From CAZGMN01 sp964645765 (lineage in GTDB: Bacteria > Acidobacteriota > Aminicenantia > Aminicenantales > Aminicenantaceae): a DNA stretch of 64,000 nucleotides. The stretch's first letter is position 1, and the number at the start of each line of letters is the position of its first letter. The translations under genes and the position numbers were made by a program. Location of the stretch: positions 52,939-116,938 of the forward strand of contig CAZYBE010000004.1 of assembly GCA_964645765.1 (NCBI GenBank), written 5' to 3'. Positions 34,836 through 43,225 of this stretch are shown in pieces. The notes beneath the pieces are model-generated. The model saw only the letters and a program-made list of their open reading frames with translations. It made no database searches and had not been told where the DNA came from.

Positions 34836-35576
34836 TCATTTCTGGACCTGAGGCTTTAGCGATTTTAAGACATGCTCCAATAGAACTTCTTCCGAGACTA
34901 CTCCATCGATAAAGAGCGTCTCGTTGATGACTGTTTTAGGAACGCCGAAGACATTGTATTTCTGGGCAAGATGGGGAAATTCTGTAGCTTCAACCATGTC
35001 TGCCCTTATTCGAGGGGATTCAAGGGCGAAGTGATGAGCAAGGCGCACAGCGAGCGGGCAATAAGGGCAGGTCGGGGAGACAAAGACTTGAATGTGAACG
35101 TCGCTCTGGATGGCCGTCAGGGCATCTTTTGTCTTCTGGCTGAGGCCGGTTTTTCCCTTGGAGACATCGACAATGGCCTCAATCAGGCTTGCGTATTCAT
35201 ACCCGGAAGGAATTCCAAAAAATCTTATGCCGTAATCTTCCTTTCCTAAAACGGCTGTGGCCGGGATTTTGTCGATTCTGAGATCAGCCGATTTTTCCTT
35301 GTCGCCGAGAAAATCATAAATGAAAAGCTCGATTTTATCCGAGAGGGCGCGGACTTCTTGGAGCAGCGCTTTTGTTTCCTTGCAGAAGAGGCACTCCTGC
35401 CCTTTCAGACGTTCAGGGACAACGAGACGCCGCGGCTCCTGGGTGAAAAAGAGCAGAGTGACTTTGTCTTCCATCGCCTCGTCGAATCTTTTTTTTGTCG
35501 CTTCTTTGATTTCTTTGTTGAGCATCTCCATCTTCTTATGCCCTTGCGTTTTAAATTTTAATTCCATCTCCTCCAT
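34836..35576 (-). CDS. Protein disulfide oxidoreductase, tandem glutaredoxin-like folds
   Basis: A 246-residue protein with two thioredoxin/glutaredoxin folds, each with a CxxC: CLFC in the N-terminal fold (about residue 62) and CPYC in the C-terminal one (about residue 172), the latter followed by the cis-proline GVPKT. Two-fold PDO proteins are typical of hyperthermophilic archaea and Aquifex/Thermotoga-like bacteria, where they maintain cytosolic disulfides or reduce proteins. It is the first gene of the minus-strand operon that continues to 26.1 kb. The start is not certain: ATG at 35576 and 35567 are both possible, and the GGAGGAG between them could serve either this gene or the second start. 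Confidence 0.87.
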   Translation of the reverse strand: MEEMELKFKTQGHKKMEMLNKEIKEATKKRFDEAMEDKVTLLFFTQEPRRLVVPERLKGQECLFCKETKALLQEVRALSDKIELFIYDFLGDKEKSADLRIDKIPATAVLGKEDYGIRFFGIPSGYEYASLIEAIVDVSKGKTGLSQKTKDALTAIQSDVHIQVFVSPTCPYCPLAVRLAHHFALESPRIRADMVEATEFPHLAQKYNVFGVPKTVINETLFIDGVVSEEVLLEHVLKSLKPQVQK

Positions 35577-35675
35577 AAATCAACAAAATATAATCAGATA
35601 AAGAATTTCTAGCTCCGAACCTCCAACCCTCACTGGTATCATGCGTCTGGGATGTTTCCAATATCACTCCTGCCT

Positions 35676-35705
35676 TTGATGGAGCGATATAAAATGAGAT
35701 ATAAT
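35676..35705 (+). promoter_or_regulatory. Promoter for the AlkD-like gene
   Basis: TTGATG (35676-35681), an 18-base spacer and a perfect TATAAT (35700-35705). Start of transcription near 35712 rules out the upstream in-frame start codons and supports ATG 35745 for the next gene. Confidence 0.6.
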
Positions 35706-35744
35706 CCGCTCTTTAAAACAGACCATCAAGAGAGCAGAAGAATT

Positions 35745-36506
35745 ATGGCTAAAAAAATTAGAATAAAAAAACAAGGCCCTGCCGAGATAGCAAAGCTAAC
35801 CCTGTCTTTATTAAAGAAAAATGCTGACCCAGGCCAGGCGAGGATTAATCAAAGATTTTTCAAAGAGCCGGTTAAGTCTTACGGCCTTCGGGCAGAGGCC
35901 ATTCGCAGCCTTGGAAAAGAAATCTATGAAAGAATAAAGCCGCAGTGGAAAGTCGAGGAGGTGATAAGCTTGGGTGATATTCTTGCGCCCAATCCCTATA
36001 TTGAAGCCAAAGTTCTTGTCGCTCTGCTTCTTCACAAATTTAGCCGTGATTTGCCAAAAAGTCTTTTCTTCAAGATTAAAGAGTGGCTTTCCTCTGATTA
36101 TTTCAACAACTGGGCAGCTGTCGACTCTCTTTGCCCTGATGTCTTGGGTTCTCTCCTTTTGAAATATCCGGAGCTCAAAGAGAGCATTATCAAATGGCCA
36201 AAGTCTTCTAACAGGTGGCTGCGGCGGGCAGCCGCCGTATCATTTATAAGAATAGCCCGCAAGGGACGGATGCTTGACACTATCTATAAAATCGCAGCCT
36301 CACTTTTTGGAGACGATGAGGATATCGTCCAGAAAGCCATTGGCTGGCTTCTCAAGGAGGCTGGAAAGACTGATTCCTGCCGGCTTAAAGATTTTTTGCT
36401 CAAGCACGGGCCGAGCGTTCCGCGCACAACCCTTCGTTACGCCATCGAAAAGTTTAGCGCTGAGGAGAGGAGGCAAATTCTTGCCAAGACCAAAGAGGCG
36501 CGTTGA
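35745..36506 (+). CDS. AlkD-like HEAT-repeat DNA alkylation repair protein
   Basis: A 253-residue helical protein resembling the AlkD/AlkC DNA glycosylase family: FKEPVKSYGLRAEAIRSLGKEI near the N-terminus, NWAAVDSLCPDVLGSLL, SSNRWLRRAAAVSFI and DDEDIVQKAIGWLLKEAGK. The family excises positively charged alkylated bases such as 3- and 7-methyl purines. The start at 35745 is supported by the promoter at 35676-35705; longer reading frames begin upstream of it. The gene stands alone, divergent from the PDO operon. The function is inferred from the family, and some HEAT-repeat relatives have no known activity. Confidence 0.85.
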   Translation: MAKKIRIKKQGPAEIAKLTLSLLKKNADPGQARINQRFFKEPVKSYGLRAEAIRSLGKEIYERIKPQWKVEEVISLGDILAPNPYIEAKVLVALLLHKFSRDLPKSLFFKIKEWLSSDYFNNWAAVDSLCPDVLGSLLLKYPELKESIIKWPKSSNRWLRRAAAVSFIRIARKGRMLDTIYKIAASLFGDDEDIVQKAIGWLLKEAGKTDSCRLKDFLLKHGPSVPRTTLRYAIEKFSAEERRQILAKTKEAR

Positions 36507-36720
36507 TTAATAAGAATTAATGAAAGCCCTGCACAAAAAGATTCTCAAAAAGGTCTGTGTCTTGCTTTTTTCCAGATCATAAGTCAGGCGATTGCTCAAT
36601 ATTTTCCTGCAGAAAAAGGTCAATTCTATCGCTGATGAGTAGCATTGCCTTGAAGAGAACCATATGATATATTCAAAAACTCTTTTTTATGGCTATCCAC
36701 AATGAAAATAAGGAGGCAAG

Positions 36721-39700
36721 ATGAGAACAAAAAATTTAAGCGTTCTAATTTTCATTTTATTCTTCTTTTCGCTTGTTTCCCTCGCTGCTGAAGAAGCGCG
36801 GGTTCTACGCTTCCCGGCGATCCATCAGGACCAGATCGTGTTCAGCTATGCCGGGGACCTCTACCTGGTTTCCGCAAAAGGCGGAGTTGCCCGGAAGCTG
36901 ACCAGCCACAAAGGCTTCGAGGTTTTCCCCCGCTTTTCCCCTGATGGAAAATACATAGCCTTTACCGGCGAGTATGACGGAAATCGCGAGGTCTATCTAA
37001 TTCCAAGTGAAGGAGGAGTGCCGAAGAGGCTCAGTTTCACTCCCACTCTTTCCCGGGATGATGTCTCAGACAGGATGGGTCCCAACAACATCGTCATGGA
37101 CTGGAAGCATGATAACCAGCATATCGTCTTCCGCTCGCGCATGCGGGAATGGAATGACTTCAACGGCCAGCTCTATCTTGCCTCGATCCAGGGCGGAATT
37201 CCTGAGCAGCTTCCTCTGCCTCGAGGAGGATTCTGTTCTTTTTCTCCTGATGACAAGAAGCTGGCTTACAACCGGATCTTTCGCGAATTCAGAACCTGGA
37301 AGCGCTACCGGGGCGGAATGGCGGACGACATCTGGGTTTACGACCTTGAGACAAAGAAGCTCGAGGACATCACTAACAACCCTAGCCAGGACATCATTCC
37401 CATGTGGAATGGAGACAGGATTTATTTCCTTTCCGACCGCGATGAGAACAAGAAGATGAACCTCTTTGTCTATGACCTAAAAACCAAAGAAACACGGCGG
37501 TTGACGAACTTCAAAGAGTTCGACATCAAATTTCCAAGCCTTGGAGAGAAAGCCATCGTCTTTGAAAACGGAGGATACATTTATCGCCTTGACCTGGAAA
37601 AAGAAGCGGCCGAGAAAGTTCCTGTGACCATCTCCGATGACATGCCTTCAAGCCGGAGCATGATTGCCAAGGTCAGCGAGAGGCTAACAAACTATGAAAT
37701 TGCTCCTGATGGAAGCCGGGCGCTGTTCGGCGCGCGGGGCGAGATATTCACTGTGCCGGCCAAATACGGGAATACCAGAAACCTGACCAACACCTCGAAT
37801 GTCCACGAGCGCAACTCAAAATGGTCACCTGACGGCCAGTGGATCGCCTTTATCTCTGATGCAAGCGGCGAGGACGAAATCTACATCATGAAACAGGATG
37901 GCTCTGAAAAGCCTCAACAGATTACGACAGGTGCCGATACTTATAAATATGAAGTCTACTGGTCTCCGGATTCAAAGAAGATTCTCTGGAATGACAAGCT
38001 TCTGCGTCTCAATTATATCGATATCGAGACAAAGAAGATTATAGAAGTTGCCAGGGCCAGGATCGGGGAGATCGATGATTTTGTCTGGTCTTCTGATAGC
38101 CTCTGGATAGCCTATTCCAAGCCAGAGGAAGAGTCCATGCCAAAAATCTATCTTTACGATTGTCAGGCGCAGAAGACATATGAAGCCACGGACGGCTGGC
38201 ACTCTTCCTATTCGCCATGCTTTAGCTCGGATGGAAAATACCTCTTCTTCGTCTCGGACAGAGATTTCAGCCCTATCTACAGCCGGGTCGAGTGGAATTA
38301 TGCCTATCTCTCCATGGGCAGAATCTACCTTGTGACCCTTTCCAAAGATTTGAAATCTCCCTTTGAGCCAAAGAGCGACGAAGTCGCCGTAAAAAAAGAA
38401 ACTGCTGAAACTGAGAAAAAAGCCAAAGAAGAAACAAAAAAGCCGTTGGCCGCGGAAAAAGAGGCCAGGATAAAAGTCGACCCAGAGGGCATGAAAGAAC
38501 GTATCATCGCCTTGCCCATCGAAGTCGCAGATTACCGGCATCTGGCATCAGTCGCTGACACGCTTTACTACATGAAGAGAGGGGGCAGAGACAGAGAGTC
38601 TTCTTTGAAGATGTATGACCTTAAAGAGCAGAAAGAGACAGACCTCGGCCAGATCAACGGCTATGAAATCTCAAGCGACCAGAAGAAGATGCTTGTTTCT
38701 CAGGCAAAGATCTTTGCCATCATCGACCTGCCAAAAGCTCAGATCAAGATAACAGATAAGCTCGAGCTCGGGGATATGGAGATGAATCTGGACCTGAAAG
38801 AGGAGTGGAACCAGATTTTCAACGAGTGCTGGCGGCAAATGAAATACTTCTTCTATGCCCCTAACATGCACGCAGTAGATTGGCAGGCGATGAAAGCCCG
38901 CTACGAACCCCTGGCAAAGGCTGTGAACAGCAGGGCTGACTTGACCTATGTCATCGGAGAGATGATTGGAGAGCTGAACATAGGCCACACGTATGTCGGC
39001 GGAGGTGACCTCCCCCAGGTGGAGAGAGTAAATATCGGGATGCTCGGAGCCCAGTTCAGCCGAGACCAGAAAACCGGATTCTATAAAATCACAAAAATTC
39101 TAAAAGGGCAGAACTGGAATCGCTCCCTCCGTTCGCCTTTGACCGAGATTGGTGTCAACATTAAAGAAGGAGATTACTTGCTGGCCATCAACGGCAAGCC
39201 GACGAGCGCCATGACCGATATCTATGAAGCACTGCTCAACACTGTCGGCAAGCAGGTCACAGTGAAGGTCAACTCCTTGCCTGAAGAGAAGGGGAGCCGG
39301 GAGGTTGTCGCAGTTCCTGTGAAGGATGAGCTTCCCCTTTATTACTACAACTGGGTCGAGGGCAATGCTGCGAAGGTCGATAAGGCAACAGAAGGCAAAG
39401 TCGGCTACATTCATGTCCCTGATATGGGGGCTCATGGATTGAACGAATTCGTCGAGCATTTTTATCCTCAGCTTCGCAAGAAAGCTCTGATCATCGATGT
39501 CCGGGGCAACGGCGGAGGCAATGTCTCGTCGATGCTCATCGAGCGGTTGAGGCGAGAGATAGTCATGGTCGAAATGTCCCGTGATACAATCCCCAGGCCT
39601 GAGCCTGAGGCACTCCTGATGGGGCCAAAAGTCTGCTTGATCGATGAATTCTCAGCCTCTGATGGCGACATCTTTCCCTATCGTTTCAAGACGTATCATC

Positions 39701-40002
39701 TTGGAAAGGTTATCGGAAAGAGAACCTGGGGCGGTGTTGTCGGCATCCGCGGCTCTTTGCCTCTTTTGGACGGCGGCTTTCTGATGAAGCCTGAGTTTGC
39801 TCCTTACAGTGTGGACGGAAAGGATTGGATCATCGAGGGCCGTGGAGTCGAGCCTGATATCTATGTCGATAACGACCCGGCCAAGGAATATGCCAGGATT
39901 GATGAACAGCTGAATAAGGCTATCGAAGTCATCCTTGAAGAGTTGAAAACCAAGGGGAAAGAATTGCCTCCCATACCTCCTTACCCGAAAAAGGATAAAT
40001 GA
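36721..40002 (+). CDS. Tricorn protease homologue (S41)
   Basis: A 1093-residue exported protein with signal peptide (ending VSLAAEEA). It has two beta-propeller regions made of PD40/TolB-like repeats (RFSPDGKYIAFTG, KWSPDGQWIAFISD), a lysine/glutamate-rich linker (about 545-585), a C1-type helical domain, a PDZ domain (about 770-870) and an S41 catalytic domain. Active-site motifs are VRGNGGGNVSS and DEFSASDGD, with the serine at 978-980, and GTWGG-like RTWGGVVG. Tricorn degrades peptides from the proteasome in archaea, while bacterial exported versions act on outside peptides. Good ribosome site AGGAGGCAAG. The thioredoxin gene follows 30 bases later. Confidence 0.92.
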   Translation: MRTKNLSVLIFILFFFSLVSLAAEEARVLRFPAIHQDQIVFSYAGDLYLVSAKGGVARKLTSHKGFEVFPRFSPDGKYIAFTGEYDGNREVYLIPSEGGVPKRLSFTPTLSRDDVSDRMGPNNIVMDWKHDNQHIVFRSRMREWNDFNGQLYLASIQGGIPEQLPLPRGGFCSFSPDDKKLAYNRIFREFRTWKRYRGGMADDIWVYDLETKKLEDITNNPSQDIIPMWNGDRIYFLSDRDENKKMNLFVYDLKTKETRRLTNFKEFDIKFPSLGEKAIVFENGGYIYRLDLEKEAAEKVPVTISDDMPSSRSMIAKVSERLTNYEIAPDGSRALFGARGEIFTVPAKYGNTRNLTNTSNVHERNSKWSPDGQWIAFISDASGEDEIYIMKQDGSEKPQQITTGADTYKYEVYWSPDSKKILWNDKLLRLNYIDIETKKIIEVARARIGEIDDFVWSSDSLWIAYSKPEEESMPKIYLYDCQAQKTYEATDGWHSSYSPCFSSDGKYLFFVSDRDFSPIYSRVEWNYAYLSMGRIYLVTLSKDLKSPFEPKSDEVAVKKETAETEKKAKEETKKPLAAEKEARIKVDPEGMKERIIALPIEVADYRHLASVADTLYYMKRGGRDRESSLKMYDLKEQKETDLGQINGYEISSDQKKMLVSQAKIFAIIDLPKAQIKITDKLELGDMEMNLDLKEEWNQIFNECWRQMKYFFYAPNMHAVDWQAMKARYEPLAKAVNSRADLTYVIGEMIGELNIGHTYVGGGDLPQVERVNIGMLGAQFSRDQKTGFYKITKILKGQNWNRSLRSPLTEIGVNIKEGDYLLAINGKPTSAMTDIYEALLNTVGKQVTVKVNSLPEEKGSREVVAVPVKDELPLYYYNWVEGNAAKVDKATEGKVGYIHVPDMGAHGLNEFVEHFYPQLRKKALIIDVRGNGGGNVSSMLIERLRREIVMVEMSRDTIPRPEPEALLMGPKVCLIDEFSASDGDIFPYRFKTYHLGKVIGKRTWGGVVGIRGSLPLLDGGFLMKPEFAPYSVDGKDWIIEGRGVEPDIYVDNDPAKEYARIDEQLNKAIEVILEELKTKGKELPPIPPYPKKDK

Positions 40003-40032
40003 ATAGAGTGAAAGGATTTAAAATTTTTTTAA

Positions 40033-40461
40033 ATGGTCAAAGTGAGCTGTTTGAATTGCGGGGTCACGAATAACTATCCCGACGATGTCGAAGGGAAAAG
40101 AGTTGTCTGCGGCCGCTGCAAAAGCACTCTTCCCCAGCCAGGCACAGTCATAGAATTGAATTTCGAGCAGGCATCTCTATTTCTTGGGAATGCAGGCCTT
40201 CCGCTTCTGGTGGATTTTTATTCGCCAACCTGCGGCCCTTGTCTCGCAATGCATCCTGTTGTCGAGAATCTTGCCCGAAGAAGGGCAGGAGAGATCATGG
40301 TGGTCAGAATAAACGTTGACCAGTATCCTCAGATTGGAGCTCAATTCGTGATTCAAGGAGTTCCCACTTTCGTGATTCTTCACAAAGGGCAAGAGAGAGG
40401 ACGAACAGCCGGCGCGATTTCCGAGGCAGATTTTGCCTTTTGGGTGGCCAGCAGGATATAA
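40033..40461 (+). CDS. trxC: Thioredoxin with N-terminal zinc ribbon (TrxC type)
   Basis: A 142-residue protein. A zinc ribbon at the N-terminus is formed by C6-C9 and C26-C29, followed by a thioredoxin fold with active site CGPC at 67-70 and cis-proline GVPTF. This is the layout of thioredoxin 2 in Proteobacteria. It reduces cytosolic disulfides and is often linked to stress. It lies 30 bases after the tricorn gene and three bases before the first possible codon of the DUF362 gene, suggesting co-transcription. The ATG has no strong ribosome site. Confidence 0.93.
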   Translation: MVKVSCLNCGVTNNYPDDVEGKRVVCGRCKSTLPQPGTVIELNFEQASLFLGNAGLPLLVDFYSPTCGPCLAMHPVVENLARRRAGEIMVVRINVDQYPQIGAQFVIQGVPTFVILHKGQERGRTAGAISEADFAFWVASRI

Positions 40462-40539
40462 AGCTTGCAAATAAAGACGAAAGTGATAAAAATAAAGCAA
40501 TCTGGCGAAGAATTGCACGTTGGATTGGGGAGTGAAGAA

Positions 40540-41544
40540 ATGCGAAAAGAAAACTCATGGACTTTAAATCGACGCGAGTTTATCAAGGATTCTTTTTTGG
40601 GTTTGGCCGCTCTGCCTGGATTGCGTTTTGAACCTCTGGCAGGGACACAAAGAAGTCGAAAAGCAAGAGTCGTCCTTTACAAAACTCAGGACCGGAAAAA
40701 AGGCGTTCATGAGGTCTTGAAGCTTTTGAGCTTTTCGTCTGTCAAGGGAAAGAAAGTTCTTATCAAGCCGAACTTTAACTCTGCTGACCCGACTCCGGCC
40801 TCGACCCATAATGACACTCTCAGCCAGTTGATACAGGAAATAAAGGAGCGAGGAGCTGCAGGGATAACAATCGGGGAGAGAAGCGGCCCTCCGCTGACCA
40901 AGAATGTCCTCCAGGCCAAAGGAATTTTTGATTTGGCTCAGCAGTTGAATTTCAACATCATAAATTTCGAAGAGTTGGAAGACAAGGATTGGGTTCATTT
41001 CAACCCTAAAGGCCTTCACTGGCAGAACGGCTTTTATGCCGCGCGTCCTGTCGTTGATGAAGAGTATGTTGTCTCAACCTGCTGCTTGAAGACCCATCAA
41101 TACGGCGGAGTTTTTACCATGTCCTTAAAACTGGCTGTCGGATTGACACCAAAGAGATTGATGACAGAGCTTCATGGCTCAGCCCAAAACCAGAGGAAGA
41201 TGATCGCCGAGATCAATCTTGCCTATAAGCCTCAATTCATCGTCCTTGACGGAATAGAAGCTTTTGTTGACGGCGGACCATCGGTTGGAACCAGAAAGCA
41301 AGCGAATGTCTTTCTCGCTGGAAAGGACAGAGTCGCCATCGACGCCGTGGGGATTGCCGTCCTGAAAGAGCTGGGCTCGAATGAAGCCATAATGGGACGC
41401 AAGATTTTTGAGCAGGAGCAGATTAAACGGGCTGTAGAGCTGGGCTTGGGGATTAGCCGCCCGAGCCAGATTGAGCTCGTCACTCCTGATGAGCCGAGCA
41501 AGGAATATGGAAAGAAGATAAAGTCTATTCTCAGCCAGGGCTAA
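40540..41544 (+). CDS. Tat-exported DUF362 protein
   Basis: A 334-residue protein with a twin-arginine N-terminus (LNRREFIKDSFLGLAAL) and a DUF362 domain (KKVLIKPNFNSADP, THNDTLSQLIQEIKERGA, CCLKTHQYGGVFTMSLKLAVG, GIEAFVDGGPSVGT, DAVGIAVLKELG). The family often carries iron-sulfur clusters, but no ferredoxin-like cysteine set is visible here beyond CC in STCCLKTH. Function unknown. The ATG at 40540 follows GGGGAGTGAAGAA and is preferred to TTG at 40465. Its stop lies in the left copy of a direct repeat whose right copy is at 45180. Confidence 0.87.
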   Translation: MRKENSWTLNRREFIKDSFLGLAALPGLRFEPLAGTQRSRKARVVLYKTQDRKKGVHEVLKLLSFSSVKGKKVLIKPNFNSADPTPASTHNDTLSQLIQEIKERGAAGITIGERSGPPLTKNVLQAKGIFDLAQQLNFNIINFEELEDKDWVHFNPKGLHWQNGFYAARPVVDEEYVVSTCCLKTHQYGGVFTMSLKLAVGLTPKRLMTELHGSAQNQRKMIAEINLAYKPQFIVLDGIEAFVDGGPSVGTRKQANVFLAGKDRVAIDAVGIAVLKELGSNEAIMGRKIFEQEQIKRAVELGLGISRPSQIELVTPDEPSKEYGKKIKSILSQG

Positions 41545-41580
41545 TTTTTATTTGGCAAAAAAGCAATTCCCCGACTAAAG
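41538..41580. repeat. Left copy of an imperfect direct repeat
   Basis: This 43-base stretch matches 45180-45223 with one gap, sharing a 15-base identical start (GGGCTAATTTTTATT) and a CCGACTAAA end. The two copies bracket the MFS and M61 genes, which suggests a past insertion or duplication. Confidence 0.6.
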
Positions 41581-41708
41581 GAGCGAGGAACCCGGTCAGG
41601 ACTTTGCACAGCCAAATTGTTGCCTGAATTCTTCTTTGCAGGCTCCAGGCACAATTTTTATCGTTATCTGCGATCGTCAAGCCCTGAGTTGCCAAGTCAA
41701 AATAGAAG

Positions 41709-43121
41709 ATGAACGAAAAATCTTTAGATGCTCATTATGCGCGACGCTATTCAATTCTGCTTTCTATAATGTTAGCAAGCATCATGGGTCCGATTGATGC
41801 GAGCATAGTTAATGTCATCCTTCCTACGATTACTCAGTTCTTTGGCGTGCACATTTCGACTGCCCAATGGGTTCCGATGATATACCTTCTGACCATTAGC
41901 AGTTTGCTTTTATCCTATGGTCGTCTGGGTGATATCTTAGGATACAAAAAGGTCTACTTATCTGGCCTGACTGGTTTCATTATCACTTCCGGCCTGTGTG
42001 GCCTTTCTCCTACAATCCATTGGCTTATCCTGTTTCGCGCTGTCCAAGGGCTTGCTGCCGGCATGATGATGGCGGTCCCATTTGCCATCATAACCAGGTC
42101 TTTCCCAGCTGAAGAGCGGGGAAAAGCCCTGGGTATTAATGCCATAAGTATCTCGTTTGGTTTGGCGATAGGGCCCTCCCTTGGCGGATTTGTTACTTCC
42201 CTATTAGGCTGGCGTTTTGTTTTCTTGATAAACATTCCCATTGGCATTGCAGGCCTGCTCTGGGCTCATCGTATTATCCCTGAATTGAAAGGCCAGCCGG
42301 GCAAAATGGATATACGGGGATCATTGGCTGCCTTTGTTTCGCTATTCTCTTTTGTTTTCTTTGTTAATCGCTTTCAAAGTTCGGGGCTCAGCTGCGCCAC
42401 GGGCGTTATGCTATCGGTTACAGTAATAGCTGGCGTTAGTTTCCTTTGGTTAGAGAGCAGGGCAGCGCAGCCGATGGTCAACCTGAGCCTTTTTAGAAAC
42501 TTAACTTTCTCCTTTGCCAATATCAGCGCTCTCTTGAATTTTATGTCCCAGTATGTGATGGTTTTTCTTACCCCTTTTTACCTTCAAAGGGTGTTGCACT
42601 ACACTCCGGGCAACTTAGGATTAATTATGACATCCTCTCCGCTGGCTGTCATGGCGGTTGCTCCTTTAAGTGGCGCTCTTTCTGATCGAATCGGAACAAA
42701 GGCACCGGCTTGTTTGGGTGCCGCCATATGTGGCTTATCCCTGTTCCTTATGAGCAAATTGTCAGCATCAACCAGTTCTGCAGATATTGTTTGGAGGTTA
42801 GCTCTATTTGGACTTGGCACAGGGATTTTTCAATCTCCAAACAACAGCGCTGTGATGGGAAGCGCCCCCAGGCCTCATCTTGGCGTAGCTTCAGGAATAT
42901 TGGTAACTGTACGAAATTTGGGCATGGTTTTGGGTATTGCCACAGGAGGAGCGGTGCTCTATGCGTTTGCTCTACCCGCAACCCTTCAAGAGGCTAATCT
43001 CTCTCCTTCGGAAGCTGCGGTTTTTTTATCAGGTTTGGGGCACGCCTACTTAATCGGAGGGGTCTTGAGTTGTGCAGCCGTTGTTACCACTCTTGTCAGA
43101 AGCAAGGAGAGGAAAACCTGA
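41709..43121 (+). CDS. MFS drug exporter, DHA2 (EmrB/QacA-like)
   Basis: A 470-residue transporter with about 14 hydrophobic segments. It has the family motifs IDASIVNVILPTI in helix 1, GRLGDILGYKKVY between helices 2 and 3, AVQGLAAGMMMAVPFAI, and GLAIGPSLGGFV, all typical of 14-helix drug:proton antiporters. It has no membrane-fusion partner (EmrA) nearby. The substrate is unknown, likely a lipophilic cation or antibiotic. The gene lies inside the segment flanked by a direct repeat with the convergent M61 gene, and its base composition is lower in G+C than M61. Confidence 0.92.
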   Translation: MNEKSLDAHYARRYSILLSIMLASIMGPIDASIVNVILPTITQFFGVHISTAQWVPMIYLLTISSLLLSYGRLGDILGYKKVYLSGLTGFIITSGLCGLSPTIHWLILFRAVQGLAAGMMMAVPFAIITRSFPAEERGKALGINAISISFGLAIGPSLGGFVTSLLGWRFVFLINIPIGIAGLLWAHRIIPELKGQPGKMDIRGSLAAFVSLFSFVFFVNRFQSSGLSCATGVMLSVTVIAGVSFLWLESRAAQPMVNLSLFRNLTFSFANISALLNFMSQYVMVFLTPFYLQRVLHYTPGNLGLIMTSSPLAVMAVAPLSGALSDRIGTKAPACLGAAICGLSLFLMSKLSASTSSADIVWRLALFGLGTGIFQSPNNSAVMGSAPRPHLGVASGILVTVRNLGMVLGIATGGAVLYAFALPATLQEANLSPSEAAVFLSGLGHAYLIGGVLSCAAVVTTLVRSKERKT

Positions 43122-43225
43122 GCCCAAGTAGGAACCTTGTCGAAGCCCCAATCACCATATAACGCATCATATATCCTAACACGTGCTACGATAATATCCG
43201 CGAAGAACACGCTGAGACCGGCCCG

